Origin: a virus
Virus record (IMG/VR): IMGVR_UViG_3300009032_000004
Coordinates: 1 to 45,202 of that record
Strand: one strand, 5' to 3'
Length of the DNA: 45,202 nt
Each line of letters starts with the position of its first letter. Position 1 is the stretch's first letter. Positions 14,620-23,989 of the stretch are shown here, piece by piece. The notes beneath the pieces are model-generated. The model was not told the DNA's origin, made no database searches, and saw nothing but the letters and a program-made list of their open reading frames with translations. The position numbers and the translations under genes were made by a program.

Positions 14620-15936
14620 TTACGAAATCCGGTGGCCTGCTGCCGTGCGGCGTTCAGCCTCAGCCCAGATTTCATTTGTCGTCATCGGTTTTGATGGGTC
14701 GCGCTGAACGGGTTCGGCGTTGGCCGAGAAGCTTCCGTTGGACTTCTTCCCCTTGATGGCAGTCAACTCGCTCGTGAGTTCCTGAATCATCTTCAGGTGG
14801 AGTTTCTCCCGCTTCTGCATCGAGGGGACGATATGCTTCGCCACAACCTTCATGTTGGCGGCTTCGATCGCTAGGTTGGCAACCTGGGCCTCAGTCATAC
14901 GGCCAAAGGTGTTGCGCTCGGCTTCCATCATAGCCTCATCGCGGGCTTGGTTGTAGGACTGAATCTCGGCGCGGTCTTCCTCAGAGGCGTCGGGCGGAAT
15001 TTCAAGGGACGGGACTTTGGAGGAGAAGTTGTTCTTGGCGGATTCGTAGGCGTCTCGGGCGTTTTTAGCGGCCTTGGCCTGCATCTGATTGCGAAGTTCA
15101 GAGGCGTTGGCTAGAGCCCCCTTCTCGGAGTCGACGACGCGGCGAGCCTCACGCATCGCGCTCACGAAGGATGTTTGGTCGAATGCCTGCATCGTGCCGG
15201 CCATCTCAGAAACTTTCTGGGCGAACTCCTTGCGGGGAAGTTCTAGGATGGAGTTAAGCGCAGAATCACTCACCGGGGAGGAATCGGACTGGGCATTGTC
15301 TGAAATGAGCAGCTTGGCCTCGGATAGCGCCTTGGCTTTTGGCTCGGTATATTGCCTCACGAAATCGGGGTGAGCGGTTACATCGAACACGGCGAGACGG
15401 TCTTGTGCGGCCTTCAGTTCAGCTCGCATCCGGTCGTTTTCAGCCAAGTCGGCAGGAGTTGCCCGTTTCAGGGTTTCCAGTTCGGAAGTAATCGCGTTAA
15501 TGCGCGACTCAGCGGATTCGACTTCGGAGTTGGCTTTTTCACGAAGGGCTTTCCACCCCTTCTTGGTCGCCTCGCTCGCACCATCCGGAGGCGCTATGTC
15601 TGAGAAACGGTCCTTCTTTTCGGCGGGTTTGTCGGCCTTGGCCTCCTCGGTCTCTACAGGCTCGGCGGCTTTGGCGGGTTCCTTCTTAGCGGGTTCATCC
15701 GGAGCCTCATCCTGAGTCGGCACGGGAGCCCCATCGGAGTCGGGTAGAATCTTACGCGCCTCGTCGAGCATGGATTGCTCCATCGTCTTTTCGGGACGGG
15801 TCTCAGAAGACCGCTGGGGAGCCTGAACCGGAGCGACCGGGGATTTGGGAGCCGTGACGGGCGCAACGGGCGCAACGGGCGAAGCGGGGGCGGGAGCGGG
15901 AGAGGGCGCAGCGATGGGTGCAATAGGGTCGGGCAT
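14620..15936 (-). CDS. Scaffold-like protein
   Basis: 438 residues. The first ~55 are a Pro/Ala linker (SPAPAPASPVAPVAPVTAPK). The middle is acidic and then strongly helical with long coiled-coil character (KANSEVESAESRINAITSEL, LAENDRMRAELKAAQDRLAV). A charged C-terminus follows, with KRE/LHLK-type residues. Phage scaffold proteins are helical, charged, and lie just upstream of the capsid gene. No protease domain is seen. The gene sits between a small head gene and the capsid gene. Confidence 0.7.
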   Translation of the reverse strand: MPDPIAPIAAPSPAPAPASPVAPVAPVTAPKSPVAPVQAPQRSSETRPEKTMEQSMLDEARKILPDSDGAPVPTQDEAPDEPAKKEPAKAAEPVETEEAKADKPAEKKDRFSDIAPPDGASEATKKGWKALREKANSEVESAESRINAITSELETLKRATPADLAENDRMRAELKAAQDRLAVFDVTAHPDFVRQYTEPKAKALSEAKLLISDNAQSDSSPVSDSALNSILELPRKEFAQKVSEMAGTMQAFDQTSFVSAMREARRVVDSEKGALANASELRNQMQAKAAKNARDAYESAKNNFSSKVPSLEIPPDASEEDRAEIQSYNQARDEAMMEAERNTFGRMTEAQVANLAIEAANMKVVAKHIVPSMQKREKLHLKMIQELTSELTAIKGKKSNGSFSANAEPVQRDPSKPMTTNEIWAEAERRTAAGHRIS

Positions 15937-15947
15937 GGTGGTAAAAG

Positions 15948-16364
15948 TTACTTGGACTTGGGGTTTTGGTTAGCGGAAAACAACGGTAACGGGGCGACAT
16001 GAGATGCCACGTCGGGGACAATTCCCATTCCGCTATCGGGATAGGTCTCAGTCGCCTTAGGCCGGCGAATCTCGGGCTCCATAGATTGCTTCACGAGGGC
16101 GACGCGGAACATTTCCCATCCGCGCATCTCATGGAAACGGTTGTTCGTGATGATCGCCCCGTTGGGGCCGCTCAAATCTTGGTTAGGGAATACTCCCGGA
16201 GACGATGCCTTGATGTTCGTCCAAGCCTTCCTAAAAACGGGATCGAGTAAAATCTTCCTCAGCGCGATTCGCTCATCAAAGTTAAGTGCTGCCACCAGTT
16301 CCGGAACGATAGATTCGTCCGCCAGAAGGGCCATTTCTGGGTAAAGCCCGCGTTTTTGAGCCAT
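15948..16364 (-). CDS. Hypothetical head-region protein (138 aa)
   Basis: Lies four bases after the portal gene and before the scaffold gene. The first half is helical (ALNFDERIALRKILLDPVFR). The second half is polar and probably extended. Position in the portal-scaffold-capsid run suggests a structural or assembly role. No family is recognised. Confidence 0.6.
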   Translation of the reverse strand: MAQKRGLYPEMALLADESIVPELVAALNFDERIALRKILLDPVFRKAWTNIKASSPGVFPNQDLSGPNGAIITNNRFHEMRGWEMFRVALVKQSMEPEIRRPKATETYPDSGMGIVPDVASHVAPLPLFSANQNPKSK

Positions 16365-16368
16365 AGTG

Positions 16369-18456
16369 TCAGCCGTTCATTGCGATGATGGGGGATTTGC
16401 CGCCAGGAGTGGGACCGCCTTGCTGGGCGGCGTTCTGCTGGTTCTGCATCCCAACCAAAATTCCCCGCACCGTGCTTTGGAGCAAGCGGAATGTCGGGAC
16501 AAGGAGGTTGAACTTGTCTTTCTGGGTCTCGTCCTGCTGGAGATAAGTCATGTGCTGGCCGGAGTGCTCCATGCCAATCGTGAGAGATACGGCCTGCTCG
16601 GGGGTGATCTGGCCCTGCTGCTTGTATTGCTGCACGATGCCAGAGATGGGCTTCATGTGTTCCTCCATATGCTCGAAATGAGCATCGGACTGGGCGACCA
16701 TGAGCGGAACGCCTTGGCCGAAGTCCACGTTCTCCATGATGGCCTGACGACGCTGGACAGGCTCCGAGTCTTGACCCACAGGAATAAGAGCCTTGTTCAA
16801 GGCGTTTGAGCCATACTTGTCAGCGATGAACCCTTCAAGGAACCAGCGGCCATTTACGCCGGGCATATTCATCAACTGTAAACCTTCTTGGAAGTTCTGG
16901 GCACGCAGGGCGGGATTGGCACTGCCAGCATTGGCACCCGTGCGGACGCGAATCTGGGTGTCGAAGATGACCTCATCTGGAACGCCGCGCTCTTTGAGAC
17001 GGCGCTGAAAATTCTTAGCGTCGTCGTCCCGGTTCCCCTTCTTGCGAAGGCGGCGAACCTGCTCAGCTATCGTCTCGCTGTATTGGGAAAGGAAAATCGC
17101 GGCAGTCGCGACCGACACTTGACCCTGAACCGCGGCTAGAATCTTAGCCTGCGTCGCCGTATCCGAGTTGGCGATTTGCTCGTTGTTCGTTCGGTATTGG
17201 GAGTTATTCTCGGACGAGTTGCTTTCAAGCATCGCAAGAACGCCTGTGGCCTGCTGAAGCTGGGGGTAAATCGCTAATTGGCGCAGGCCGGATGGGAACA
17301 CCGTAAATGCCCCGTAGTTCTCAACTGGAGGAGTTTCAGTCGGCTCGTTGGCGGCCTCGTATTGGAAGTTGACCCCAAGCGAGAAAGTAGCCGAGTCCAC
17401 GAGCCGCGACTTCATGCGGTTCTGGAGCATCGAGTAAAAGTAGTTCTTGATGCCAAAGCCCTTAATCGAATGAATCATGCCGTCCGTGCCAGTATCATAC
17501 CAGTGGGCACCGAAGATTTGCCGGAAACTATCGGCGACCTCGTCGTCTTCGTAGAGGAAATCATCCTCGCCACCCGAAGGCGTAAAGGCACGGCACATCA
17601 CTTTACCGTCCCACCCCTTGACGTATAGATATACTACCGCGATTGGGGAGTAGGGGGTCGTCGTGGCGATGTCGTTATTTACGAGAGCATCCTGATAACG
17701 GGTATAGTCGCGGTAGTCCGGGGTCGATCCACCTCCGAGGTTATCCATGATGGCCTGCTTGATTGCCTGCACGTTCCATCCGGCATACGCGCTCCGCTTC
17801 TCGGTGTTCTTGTCGCGAATATGGCCGTAAAGTTCTGACACTGAAACGTCCCGCACCAGAGCGACGCACTCCCACTGGTCGAGCGACATCTGGGTGTTTT
17901 TGGGGAAAAGCATCCGGGTAGCATTGATCGACTTGTATCGGGCAGTCTCGGGGTTATCGAACTGAACGACACCGGGCCCAAAGTTCACGTAGTTCGAGCA
18001 CATCCGCATGAACTGCTGGAAATAATCATCGTTCCAATCGTCCACGAAATCGTCGTATGCCTCCGCATAGGCGATTTGCCATTTTTCTTGCTGGGTAGCG
18101 TGCGTATCAATGATGAAGTTCGCCTTGTGGGGAACGTCGTTAATCATCTTCCAGTAAGGAATCAGAGTCCGGTCACGGGAAGCTTGGGCATCGCCAAAAT
18201 TTACGTTGCACTCCCAATCGGCTCCAGCAGCAGCCTGCGTGGAAGGGTCTTTTGGGCGACCACCTTCCAACTGATTGCGGACTTGGGCGAAGGTTGACGA
18301 CCGCAGTTCGTTGTCCGTGATGAGCCGGTTGTAGATAGAACGCGCATCGCTCACGGATTTCACGCGGCGGTTATCTTCCGCCATCGTAAAATCAACCTCC
18401 TTGCTCGTCGTCGCCTTGGCAACCTTCGGAGCGGATGGGTATTTCTTCTGCGCCAT
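16369..18456 (-). CDS. Portal protein
   Basis: 695 residues, the expected length for a podovirus portal, which forms the dodecameric DNA gate at the head vertex. Features include a charged N-terminal arm, a wing-like mixed domain (VVQFDNPETARYKSINATRM and the DVSVSELYGHI stretch), a long helical segment (SGTQ-type region NSDTATQAKILAAVQGQVSV), and a Gln-rich C-terminus (QQYKQQGQITPEQ, QNQQNAAQQGG) typical of portal crown or barrel regions. It is followed by the head gene, scaffold and capsid. The placement about 21 kb from the large terminase is unusual. Confidence 0.75.
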   Translation of the reverse strand: MAQKKYPSAPKVAKATTSKEVDFTMAEDNRRVKSVSDARSIYNRLITDNELRSSTFAQVRNQLEGGRPKDPSTQAAAGADWECNVNFGDAQASRDRTLIPYWKMINDVPHKANFIIDTHATQQEKWQIAYAEAYDDFVDDWNDDYFQQFMRMCSNYVNFGPGVVQFDNPETARYKSINATRMLFPKNTQMSLDQWECVALVRDVSVSELYGHIRDKNTEKRSAYAGWNVQAIKQAIMDNLGGGSTPDYRDYTRYQDALVNNDIATTTPYSPIAVVYLYVKGWDGKVMCRAFTPSGGEDDFLYEDDEVADSFRQIFGAHWYDTGTDGMIHSIKGFGIKNYFYSMLQNRMKSRLVDSATFSLGVNFQYEAANEPTETPPVENYGAFTVFPSGLRQLAIYPQLQQATGVLAMLESNSSENNSQYRTNNEQIANSDTATQAKILAAVQGQVSVATAAIFLSQYSETIAEQVRRLRKKGNRDDDAKNFQRRLKERGVPDEVIFDTQIRVRTGANAGSANPALRAQNFQEGLQLMNMPGVNGRWFLEGFIADKYGSNALNKALIPVGQDSEPVQRRQAIMENVDFGQGVPLMVAQSDAHFEHMEEHMKPISGIVQQYKQQGQITPEQAVSLTIGMEHSGQHMTYLQQDETQKDKFNLLVPTFRLLQSTVRGILVGMQNQQNAAQQGGPTPGGKSPIIAMNG

Positions 18457-18459
18457 CGC

Positions 18460-18630
18460 TTAGTAGGCGCCGCTGCCGGAACCAAAGGGCGGCTGCGGAT
18501 AGATTTTAGCAGCGGTCTTCATAGTGGGCGTGATATGCTTGTTTGTCAGCGGGGTGGAAACCATCGCACGGGGACCAAGCGCGACTTTCGTAGGGGTGGA
18601 TTTGGGACAAGCCTGTTTGGTGCTCTTCAT
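18460..18630 (-). CDS. Small Pro/Thr/Lys-rich protein (56 aa) before the portal gene
   Basis: Begins MKSTKQACPKSTPTKVALGP and ends YPQPPFGSGSGAY. It is basic and probably unstructured. Its stop lies three bases before the portal start, so they are likely co-translated. It resembles its upstream neighbour in composition. It may be a minor virion or decoration peptide; function unknown. Confidence 0.5.
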   Translation of the reverse strand: MKSTKQACPKSTPTKVALGPRAMVSTPLTNKHITPTMKTAAKIYPQPPFGSGSGAY

Positions 18631-18639
18631 GGTAGATGG

Positions 18640-18804
18640 TTACGGGTTGCGATGGCCAATGCCCAGACCCATGCCGGTTCCGGGGATAAAAGGAGGCTTC
18701 AACGTAGAAGTCCGAGTGACGACTTTTGGGCCCCCCATCAGGTCCGCGCCGTTCTTATTCGTGAACTTTAACGGCTGGGGCTTGCTATAGGTGCGTTTCG
18801 CCAT
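18640..18804 (-). CDS. Small basic Gly/Pro-rich protein (54 aa)
   Basis: I start at the ATG at 18804 (MAKRTYSKPQPLKFTNKNGA); the longer version from 18840 adds an unlikely extension. The end is glycine-rich (PGTGMGLGIGHRNP). Together with the 56-residue neighbour it forms a pair of short basic, probably disordered proteins between the zinc-ribbon gene and the portal. Function unknown. Confidence 0.5.
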   Translation of the reverse strand: MAKRTYSKPQPLKFTNKNGADLMGGPKVVTRTSTLKPPFIPGTGMGLGIGHRNP

Positions 18805-18879
18805 GCCGCAACCCTTTGTATCAAAGCCGGCACTACGCAAGATTGTAATGGCAAGAATGGGCGGTTGAAGATGCGATTA

Positions 18880-19521
18880 CTAGGAAGCCGATGGCTTGGA
18901 GTCGAAAGACTCCATTATTGAACGCTGCCAACACTCAACTTCAGCAGGAAATCTGACATCCCTCCCCTCATTTGAAGCAAAAACCTGCTCAGGCGTCAGC
19001 AGCACCTTCACTCGAAGCGTGCAATGACACGCCTTGCAAACGTGCATGTCAGCAATGCTCCGGTCTTGGGGAACGGTAGCATCTAGAATTTTATACAGCG
19101 TCCCGCAGGAGCACCCGGTCATAGGCTCGTTCAACGGGCAGACTCGGCATATAGCCGCACGCCGCTCTGATTCCTCCTTGGTGACAAGACTCCCGCCTGA
19201 CTTAACCCAAGCGAGCGCAGCCTTCGAGAAACTCAGGACATCACCCATCGTGACGACTTCCCGCATATCGTCTTGCGGGACCCATTTGTCAGACTCGTCC
19301 TCGGCCCGGCAATAAAGTCGACCCAGCCGGGTGCAAATCTGACGCTCAATATCCACCCTCACTAAATCCCGCTGCTGGGGATGGAGGTTCTTATAGGTGC
19401 GGTGTGCGACCACATTATCTATCAACATATCCCGATTGTCACCCTTCAGTGTAAATTCGGTCTCACGCTGGAAGTATGCCCAGCCACCGGGGGGAGTATC
19501 AGACAATTTCAGGAGTGCCAT
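18880..19521 (-). CDS. Zinc-ribbon protein (213 aa)
   Basis: The C-terminal half carries a Cys cluster typical of a zinc ribbon: RRAAICRVCPLNEPMTGCSC and HVCKACHCTLRVKV. The N-terminus is helical, with TYKNLHPQQRDLVRVDIERQ. The arrangement resembles small phage proteins found beside glycosyltransferase genes. It is divergent from the plus-strand glycosylation operon, with 83 bases between starts that must contain both promoters. Role unknown; possibly binds DNA or a protein partner. Confidence 0.6.
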   Translation of the reverse strand: MALLKLSDTPPGGWAYFQRETEFTLKGDNRDMLIDNVVAHRTYKNLHPQQRDLVRVDIERQICTRLGRLYCRAEDESDKWVPQDDMREVVTMGDVLSFSKAALAWVKSGGSLVTKEESERRAAICRVCPLNEPMTGCSCGTLYKILDATVPQDRSIADMHVCKACHCTLRVKVLLTPEQVFASNEGRDVRFPAEVECWQRSIMESFDSKPSAS

Positions 19522-19604
19522 AAATAGACCTTGCCGTGTGCTGTTTTGTTATACACCACAGAAAAGATGAATGATGTCCAGATTTTCGTCAACGTAACCC
19601 GCTG

Positions 19605-20672
19605 ATGCACCTACTCACCCTTACCGAAAGGACAAACCTTGGGAGCCAGATTGGATGGATTGAACCTGGCTCATGGCTCGTTCACGATCTAAATGCCTTC
19701 GAGATTGCGATGATTGCGGCACGGGGAACTGCGACGGTTTCCAACTTTGGGTGGAAGACGTGGGCCAACCCCGACAAGGGCGTCCTGTTTATGCGGAGCG
19801 GGGCCATTGGGGATTTGATGATGCTGATGCCCGTGCTGGCGGCGTGGAAGGACAAGACGCACGAGAAAGTGAGCCTTTGCTGCTTCCCTCACCATTTCCC
19901 TTTATTTGAAGGCTCAGACCTAGTGGATGAACTTGTGCCGTATCCGATGAACTTCAATCGGGTGAACCACTTCATGGATATTATCTCCATGGAGAACACG
20001 ATGGAAGCCGACCATGAACACCATGCGACGGACGTGTTCGCAAAGGCACTTGGGATTAATACGCCCTTAGCGAACTATCGCCCTGTCCTTAATCTCACCG
20101 AGGAGGAACTGGCGGCTGGCAAGAAAGAGGTTTTTGGGGCACGGCCAACGGTTGCCGTGCAGATGCGGGCGTCGGTAGCTAACCGGGATTACCCTGCGAA
20201 GCGTTGGCTGGAAACTATCGTGAAGCTTGAGGAGCGGGGATGGGGCGTGGTATTTCTAGCCAAGAAGGGCCAGCTTCCGCCATTCCCGGCCCAGTTCCAG
20301 ACTCCGTTCATCCGTGATCTGTCCATCCTAGACCTGACGATCCGCCAGTCGGCGGCGGTCTTGGCAAACTGCGATGCGTTCCTAGGGGTGGATTCAGGGT
20401 TCTCACACATCGCCCACGCGCTCGATATTCCGAGCGTCGGACTTTACGGGCCATTCCCTTGGCAAATTAGAGTCGCAGCCAACCAACGAATGACGGCGAT
20501 CAGCGGAAAGGGCGACTGCGCCGGTTGCTGCTGGCACACCCACAATGGAAACGCCTTTCCGCCAAACAAGCCCTGTTCCAAGATCGGGGTGTGTGTCGTC
20601 CTCGACTCGATTGAGCCCGACCGGATTTGCGCGAAGATGGAACTTCTAAAACCCGAAAAATGCCGGAAGTAA
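19605..20672 (+). CDS. GT9-type glycosyltransferase (heptosyltransferase-like)
   Basis: 355 residues with the GT-B layout of family 9. The N-terminal domain has FMRSGAIGDLMMLMPVLAAW, the family glycine loop (GxGD). The C-terminal domain has VAVQMRASVANRDYPAKRW and LGVDSGFSHIAHALDIPSVG, matching the sugar-nucleotide binding motif (DSGxxHxAxAxxxPxxxLxGP). Members transfer heptose or a related sugar from a nucleotide donor. A late Cys cluster (KGDCAGCCWHTHNGNAFPPN) is unusual for the family. It is the first gene of a tightly overlapping plus-strand operon inserted among minus-strand virion genes. Confidence 0.8.
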   Translation: MHLLTLTERTNLGSQIGWIEPGSWLVHDLNAFEIAMIAARGTATVSNFGWKTWANPDKGVLFMRSGAIGDLMMLMPVLAAWKDKTHEKVSLCCFPHHFPLFEGSDLVDELVPYPMNFNRVNHFMDIISMENTMEADHEHHATDVFAKALGINTPLANYRPVLNLTEEELAAGKKEVFGARPTVAVQMRASVANRDYPAKRWLETIVKLEERGWGVVFLAKKGQLPPFPAQFQTPFIRDLSILDLTIRQSAAVLANCDAFLGVDSGFSHIAHALDIPSVGLYGPFPWQIRVAANQRMTAISGKGDCAGCCWHTHNGNAFPPNKPCSKIGVCVVLDSIEPDRICAKMELLKPEKCRK

Positions 20673-22156
20673 CAGTTTCGATCCTGACTTACTCGCAGCT
20701 CGCGCACGCCAAGCGATGCATTGCCTCCGTTCTGGCCGGTGGCGAAGAGGTAAACCTGATTCTGACAGCAAACGGAAACGCCGAAGCAGCGGCCTATTTT
20801 ACCGAGTTGGCGCAGAACCTGCCGAATGTTCGGGTGGTCGTGAACGCGGCAAACCAAGGATTCTGGAAACCCAACAACCATGCCCTCACGCTGACGGATA
20901 CGCGCTGGCTCGTCCTCCTGAATGATGACGCGATGGTGCCCTATGGCTGGCTCAATAAGCTCAAGCGTCCGTTCCTAGATTATCCTAACGACTCAGTTTT
21001 TTCATGCCCTGATGACGGTTGCTCGGAGTTGCAGGCCAGTTTCCACGGGAAATGGGGAAAGAAGGAATACTGTGAAGGTTCATGCCTGATGATAGACGTG
21101 GTGATTGCGAAGAGGCATGGCCTGTTTGAACCGATGCCAGGGCTTGCCTATGGAGAGGATTCGCACGCGTCCCTGCGGTTCCGTGAACTTGGATATAGGC
21201 TCCACTGGGTTCCGCTACAGATTATCCATGCCCGCGCCCAGACCTCACGAACGGTGCCCGAGGTAAGCCAATGGCAGGAGCAGAATCATCAATTCTTGCG
21301 GAAACGATGGGCGCACTATCTCCTGACTCGTCGTATGGATTACCCTATTGTTATTCGTCGTGGTGGAGCAAACGGCGATGTCTTGCTGACGACCCCGATT
21401 ATCAAGGCACTGCGCAGGGACAAACCCCTGTCCCCAATCTTCGTCGAAACGATTTGCCCAGCAGTCCTTCAGCGTAATCCGAATGTTACCGTCATTGAAC
21501 CTCGCAGCACCCGGCCAAGCGACGCGCTCGTGATTAACTTGGACTTTACTTACGAGGCAAACCCAGCTCAGCACATCGTTGATGCCTACGCGAAGGCGGC
21601 AGAAGTTACGTTGACTGAGTGCAAGACGGAGTTTTTCCCGTCTGACAATGACAAGGGAATGGCGGCATCCCACATTCAGGGAGACTGGGCGGCGGTTCAC
21701 GTTGGTCCCTCGACGTGGCGCAGCAAGGAATGGCCGCAGGATCGGTTTACGGCGGTTATCGAATACCTGCATACGCTCAAAATGAAGGTCGTCCTAGTTG
21801 GCTCAGGCGGAATGCCAGCCCGAGGCGATTTAGATATGCGTGCGCGGACAAGCATCCACGAGATGGGAGCAATCATAGGACGGTGCAAAATATTCATCGG
21901 GCTGGATAGCCTGCCGATGCACATTTCTCAGGCGATGGGGACGCCGACAATTGGCCTTTTTGGAATCACCGACCCGCAATACATCATGACCGACTCCTCT
22001 CCTCACATCGGAGTCTGCGGGCGAGATGCGACATCGTTCGGGCTGCGTCACCGCGTAAACGGAGTCACCGCCGTAGATGACGGCGGGCAAGCGATGAACG
22101 CAATTTCGGTGGATATGGTTAAAGCGGCAATTGACGAACTACTCGCTCCAAAATGA
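20660..22156 (+). CDS. Two-domain GT2-GT9 glycosyltransferase fusion
   Basis: 498 residues. Residues 1-~225 are a GT-A family 2 domain: VTVSILTYSQLAHAKRCIAS, NAANQGFWKPNNHAL, WLVLLNDDAMV (DxD-type motif) and GEDSHASLRFRELGYRLHWV. Residues ~235-498 are a GT-B family 9 domain: RGGANGDVLLTTPIIKALRR, WAAVHVGPSTWRSKEWPQDR and IGLDSLPMHISQAMGTPTIG. The start at 20660 overlaps the previous gene by 13 bases and is preceded by CTAAAACCCGAAAA. A single enzyme that could add two different sugars in sequence is likely; the donors are unknown. Confidence 0.8.
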   Translation: MPEVTVSILTYSQLAHAKRCIASVLAGGEEVNLILTANGNAEAAAYFTELAQNLPNVRVVVNAANQGFWKPNNHALTLTDTRWLVLLNDDAMVPYGWLNKLKRPFLDYPNDSVFSCPDDGCSELQASFHGKWGKKEYCEGSCLMIDVVIAKRHGLFEPMPGLAYGEDSHASLRFRELGYRLHWVPLQIIHARAQTSRTVPEVSQWQEQNHQFLRKRWAHYLLTRRMDYPIVIRRGGANGDVLLTTPIIKALRRDKPLSPIFVETICPAVLQRNPNVTVIEPRSTRPSDALVINLDFTYEANPAQHIVDAYAKAAEVTLTECKTEFFPSDNDKGMAASHIQGDWAAVHVGPSTWRSKEWPQDRFTAVIEYLHTLKMKVVLVGSGGMPARGDLDMRARTSIHEMGAIIGRCKIFIGLDSLPMHISQAMGTPTIGLFGITDPQYIMTDSSPHIGVCGRDATSFGLRHRVNGVTAVDDGGQAMNAISVDMVKAAIDELLAPK

Positions 22157-22914
22157 CTCGCGGAATTTCAGGTTATGTCTGCGTGCGAAACGCCATTCAA
22201 CTGGACTACTGCGTGGTCGAATCAGTGCGGTCCCTTCTTCCCGTTTGCGATGAGGTCGTAGTCTGCGATGGAGAATCTACGGACGGCACGAGAAAGATGA
22301 TCGAGGGAATGGGAGAACCCAAAATCCGCATCCTCGACTACCCATGGGCAAACCCGGACGGAGATTCATCGTTCTGGGTCGAATGGCTCAACTGGGCGCG
22401 GGTGCGCCTGAACTACGATTTCCAGCTCACCCTGGATGCCGACGAAGTGCTAGACCCAGCCGGATACGATGCTATCCGTCTAATGGCGAAGCTTGGAGAG
22501 TGCGGCATCTTCTCGCGGCTTAACTTTTGGCGTGACGCGCAGCACTTGGCTCCCTCCAATCGAGTCTGTGGCGATACCGTCGCGAGGTGCGGCCCAACCT
22601 ACCTTTACTGTCCGTCGGATGAGCCGAATCCAGCCATGACTCCCAACATCCGTACGCACGCATCACTCCACCCAGACCTGCGTATTTTCCACTACGGTTT
22701 CCTCCGGGATAAAAACGCGTTTGTCCGAAAGTCTAAGGCCGTGCAGCAGATGTTCATGGGTTCGTGTGATAGCCGAATCATTGAACAGGAAACGCTGGGC
22801 AAGGACTGGGATGAACGCGATTACTTCGATGGAGAACCGCTCCTCGAATACAACGGCTTGCATCCTGAAGTAGCTCTGTATTGGCTTGCGGCCAGAGGCC
22901 ATAATCTGAAATGA
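22153..22914 (+). CDS. GT2-type glycosyltransferase
   Basis: 253 residues. GYVCVRNAIQLDYCVVESVR followed by CDEVVVCDGESTDGTRKMIE is the standard GT2 nucleotide-binding front. LTLDADEVLDP carries the DxD metal site. The middle has an aromatic acceptor region (FSRLNFWRDAQHL). The gene overlaps its neighbours on both sides by four bases (ATGA). It acts with the two upstream enzymes, probably on the same glycan. Confidence 0.8.
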   Translation: MTRGISGYVCVRNAIQLDYCVVESVRSLLPVCDEVVVCDGESTDGTRKMIEGMGEPKIRILDYPWANPDGDSSFWVEWLNWARVRLNYDFQLTLDADEVLDPAGYDAIRLMAKLGECGIFSRLNFWRDAQHLAPSNRVCGDTVARCGPTYLYCPSDEPNPAMTPNIRTHASLHPDLRIFHYGFLRDKNAFVRKSKAVQQMFMGSCDSRIIEQETLGKDWDERDYFDGEPLLEYNGLHPEVALYWLAARGHNLK

Positions 22915-23417
22915 GCGGAACCCAAGAACTCTGGTTGGATACAGTTGAGCGAATCACGCGGAAATGCGCCCGTGGAGTTATGGTCTCGGTGTGCTGCGGA
23001 GCGGCGACAGTTGAAAAAAGGCTGGATTTCCCGGTCGTCGAAGCGTGCGACTTAAACGAACCGCCCCAGCCCCTGCCCGACCACTGGCGTTTTACCCAGC
23101 GTTCCGCCATCCCCTTTCTCGAAGCCTTTCCATGCAAATACGCCGATCTGGTAATTTGCTCGGATGGCCTTGAGCATTTCACGCGGGCACAAGGGCTTCT
23201 GCTGCTTCGGCAGATGGAGCGAGTTGGGAAGCACGCGATCATCTTCACGCCGACCGGGGACACGACATTCAATCCCGAGTCCACCGAACCCCACGACCAC
23301 AAGAGCAGTTGGAGTGCGACGGACTTCGCCAAGCTCGGCTGGGAGTCCGACCACTTTCCAGACTGGCATCCGACCATAGGTTGGGGCGCCCTCTTCGCTT
23401 GGTCACAGATTTCCTAA
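22911..23417 (+). CDS. SAM-dependent methyltransferase-like protein (168 aa)
   Basis: A short Rossmann-like protein. VMVSVCCGAATVEKRL stands where motif I (GxGxG) is expected, with CCGA as a degenerate version. VVEACDLNEPPQPLPD is a plausible acidic motif II. CKYADLVICSDGLEHFTRAQ matches motif IV of class I methyltransferases. The end is short, so the substrate domain is minimal. Start in an ATGA overlap with the glycosyltransferase gene. It probably methylates a sugar or a peptide in the same pathway. Confidence 0.6.
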   Translation: MSGTQELWLDTVERITRKCARGVMVSVCCGAATVEKRLDFPVVEACDLNEPPQPLPDHWRFTQRSAIPFLEAFPCKYADLVICSDGLEHFTRAQGLLLLRQMERVGKHAIIFTPTGDTTFNPESTEPHDHKSSWSATDFAKLGWESDHFPDWHPTIGWGALFAWSQIS

Positions 23418-23989
23418 TGAGCTACATCAAATACAAGACGCCAACGGCGAATGAATTTAAGGAGTTTTCTTCCGAGACGGCAAAATACAGGCACATCTGC
23501 GCCCCATACTGCGCGGGAGTCGGGGTTGACATCGCATCGCAGGGTGTTCAGGTCGTTCCATGGGCGGTCTCGTTCGACCTGCCAGAGAAGGAGTTTCTTC
23601 ACTACTCGTCCGGTCAGCCGGCCAAGGGGCCGATTCACCTTCGCGGGCAATGCACCGAACTCCCCTTCGAGACGGCCAGCTTGGATTTCCTTTACGCCTC
23701 GCACATCCTTGAGGACTTTGAGGATTGGGTTCCCGTCATTGCCGAGTGGTCACGCTGCGTCCGTGTCGGCGGGAACCTTATCATCCTCATCCCCGACAAG
23801 AAGCTTTGGAGTGAAGCTCTGGCCAAGGGACAAGCGCCCAATTGTTCGCATCGCCACGAAGGACACGTCGGCGAGTTATCGAATACCTTTCGCGCTCACT
23901 TCGGGCACTTTGAAATTCTGAAGGACGAACTGACGGCGATCACGCCCGAGGACTACACGATTCTGTTCGTGGCCCGCAGGCTGCGATAA
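23417..23989 (+). CDS. SAM-dependent methyltransferase-like protein (190 aa)
   Basis: ICAPYCAGVGVDIASQGVQV contains a motif-I-like GVGVDIAS. LRGQCTELPFETASLDFLYA followed by SHILEDFEDWVPVIAEWSRC is the motif IV region of class I methyltransferases, and RVGGNLIILIPD is the usual motif VI. Its start overlaps the previous stop. It is the final gene of the operon and converges with the minus-strand virion gene that ends two bases later. Substrate unknown. Confidence 0.7.
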   Translation: MSYIKYKTPTANEFKEFSSETAKYRHICAPYCAGVGVDIASQGVQVVPWAVSFDLPEKEFLHYSSGQPAKGPIHLRGQCTELPFETASLDFLYASHILEDFEDWVPVIAEWSRCVRVGGNLIILIPDKKLWSEALAKGQAPNCSHRHEGHVGELSNTFRAHFGHFEILKDELTAITPEDYTILFVARRLR

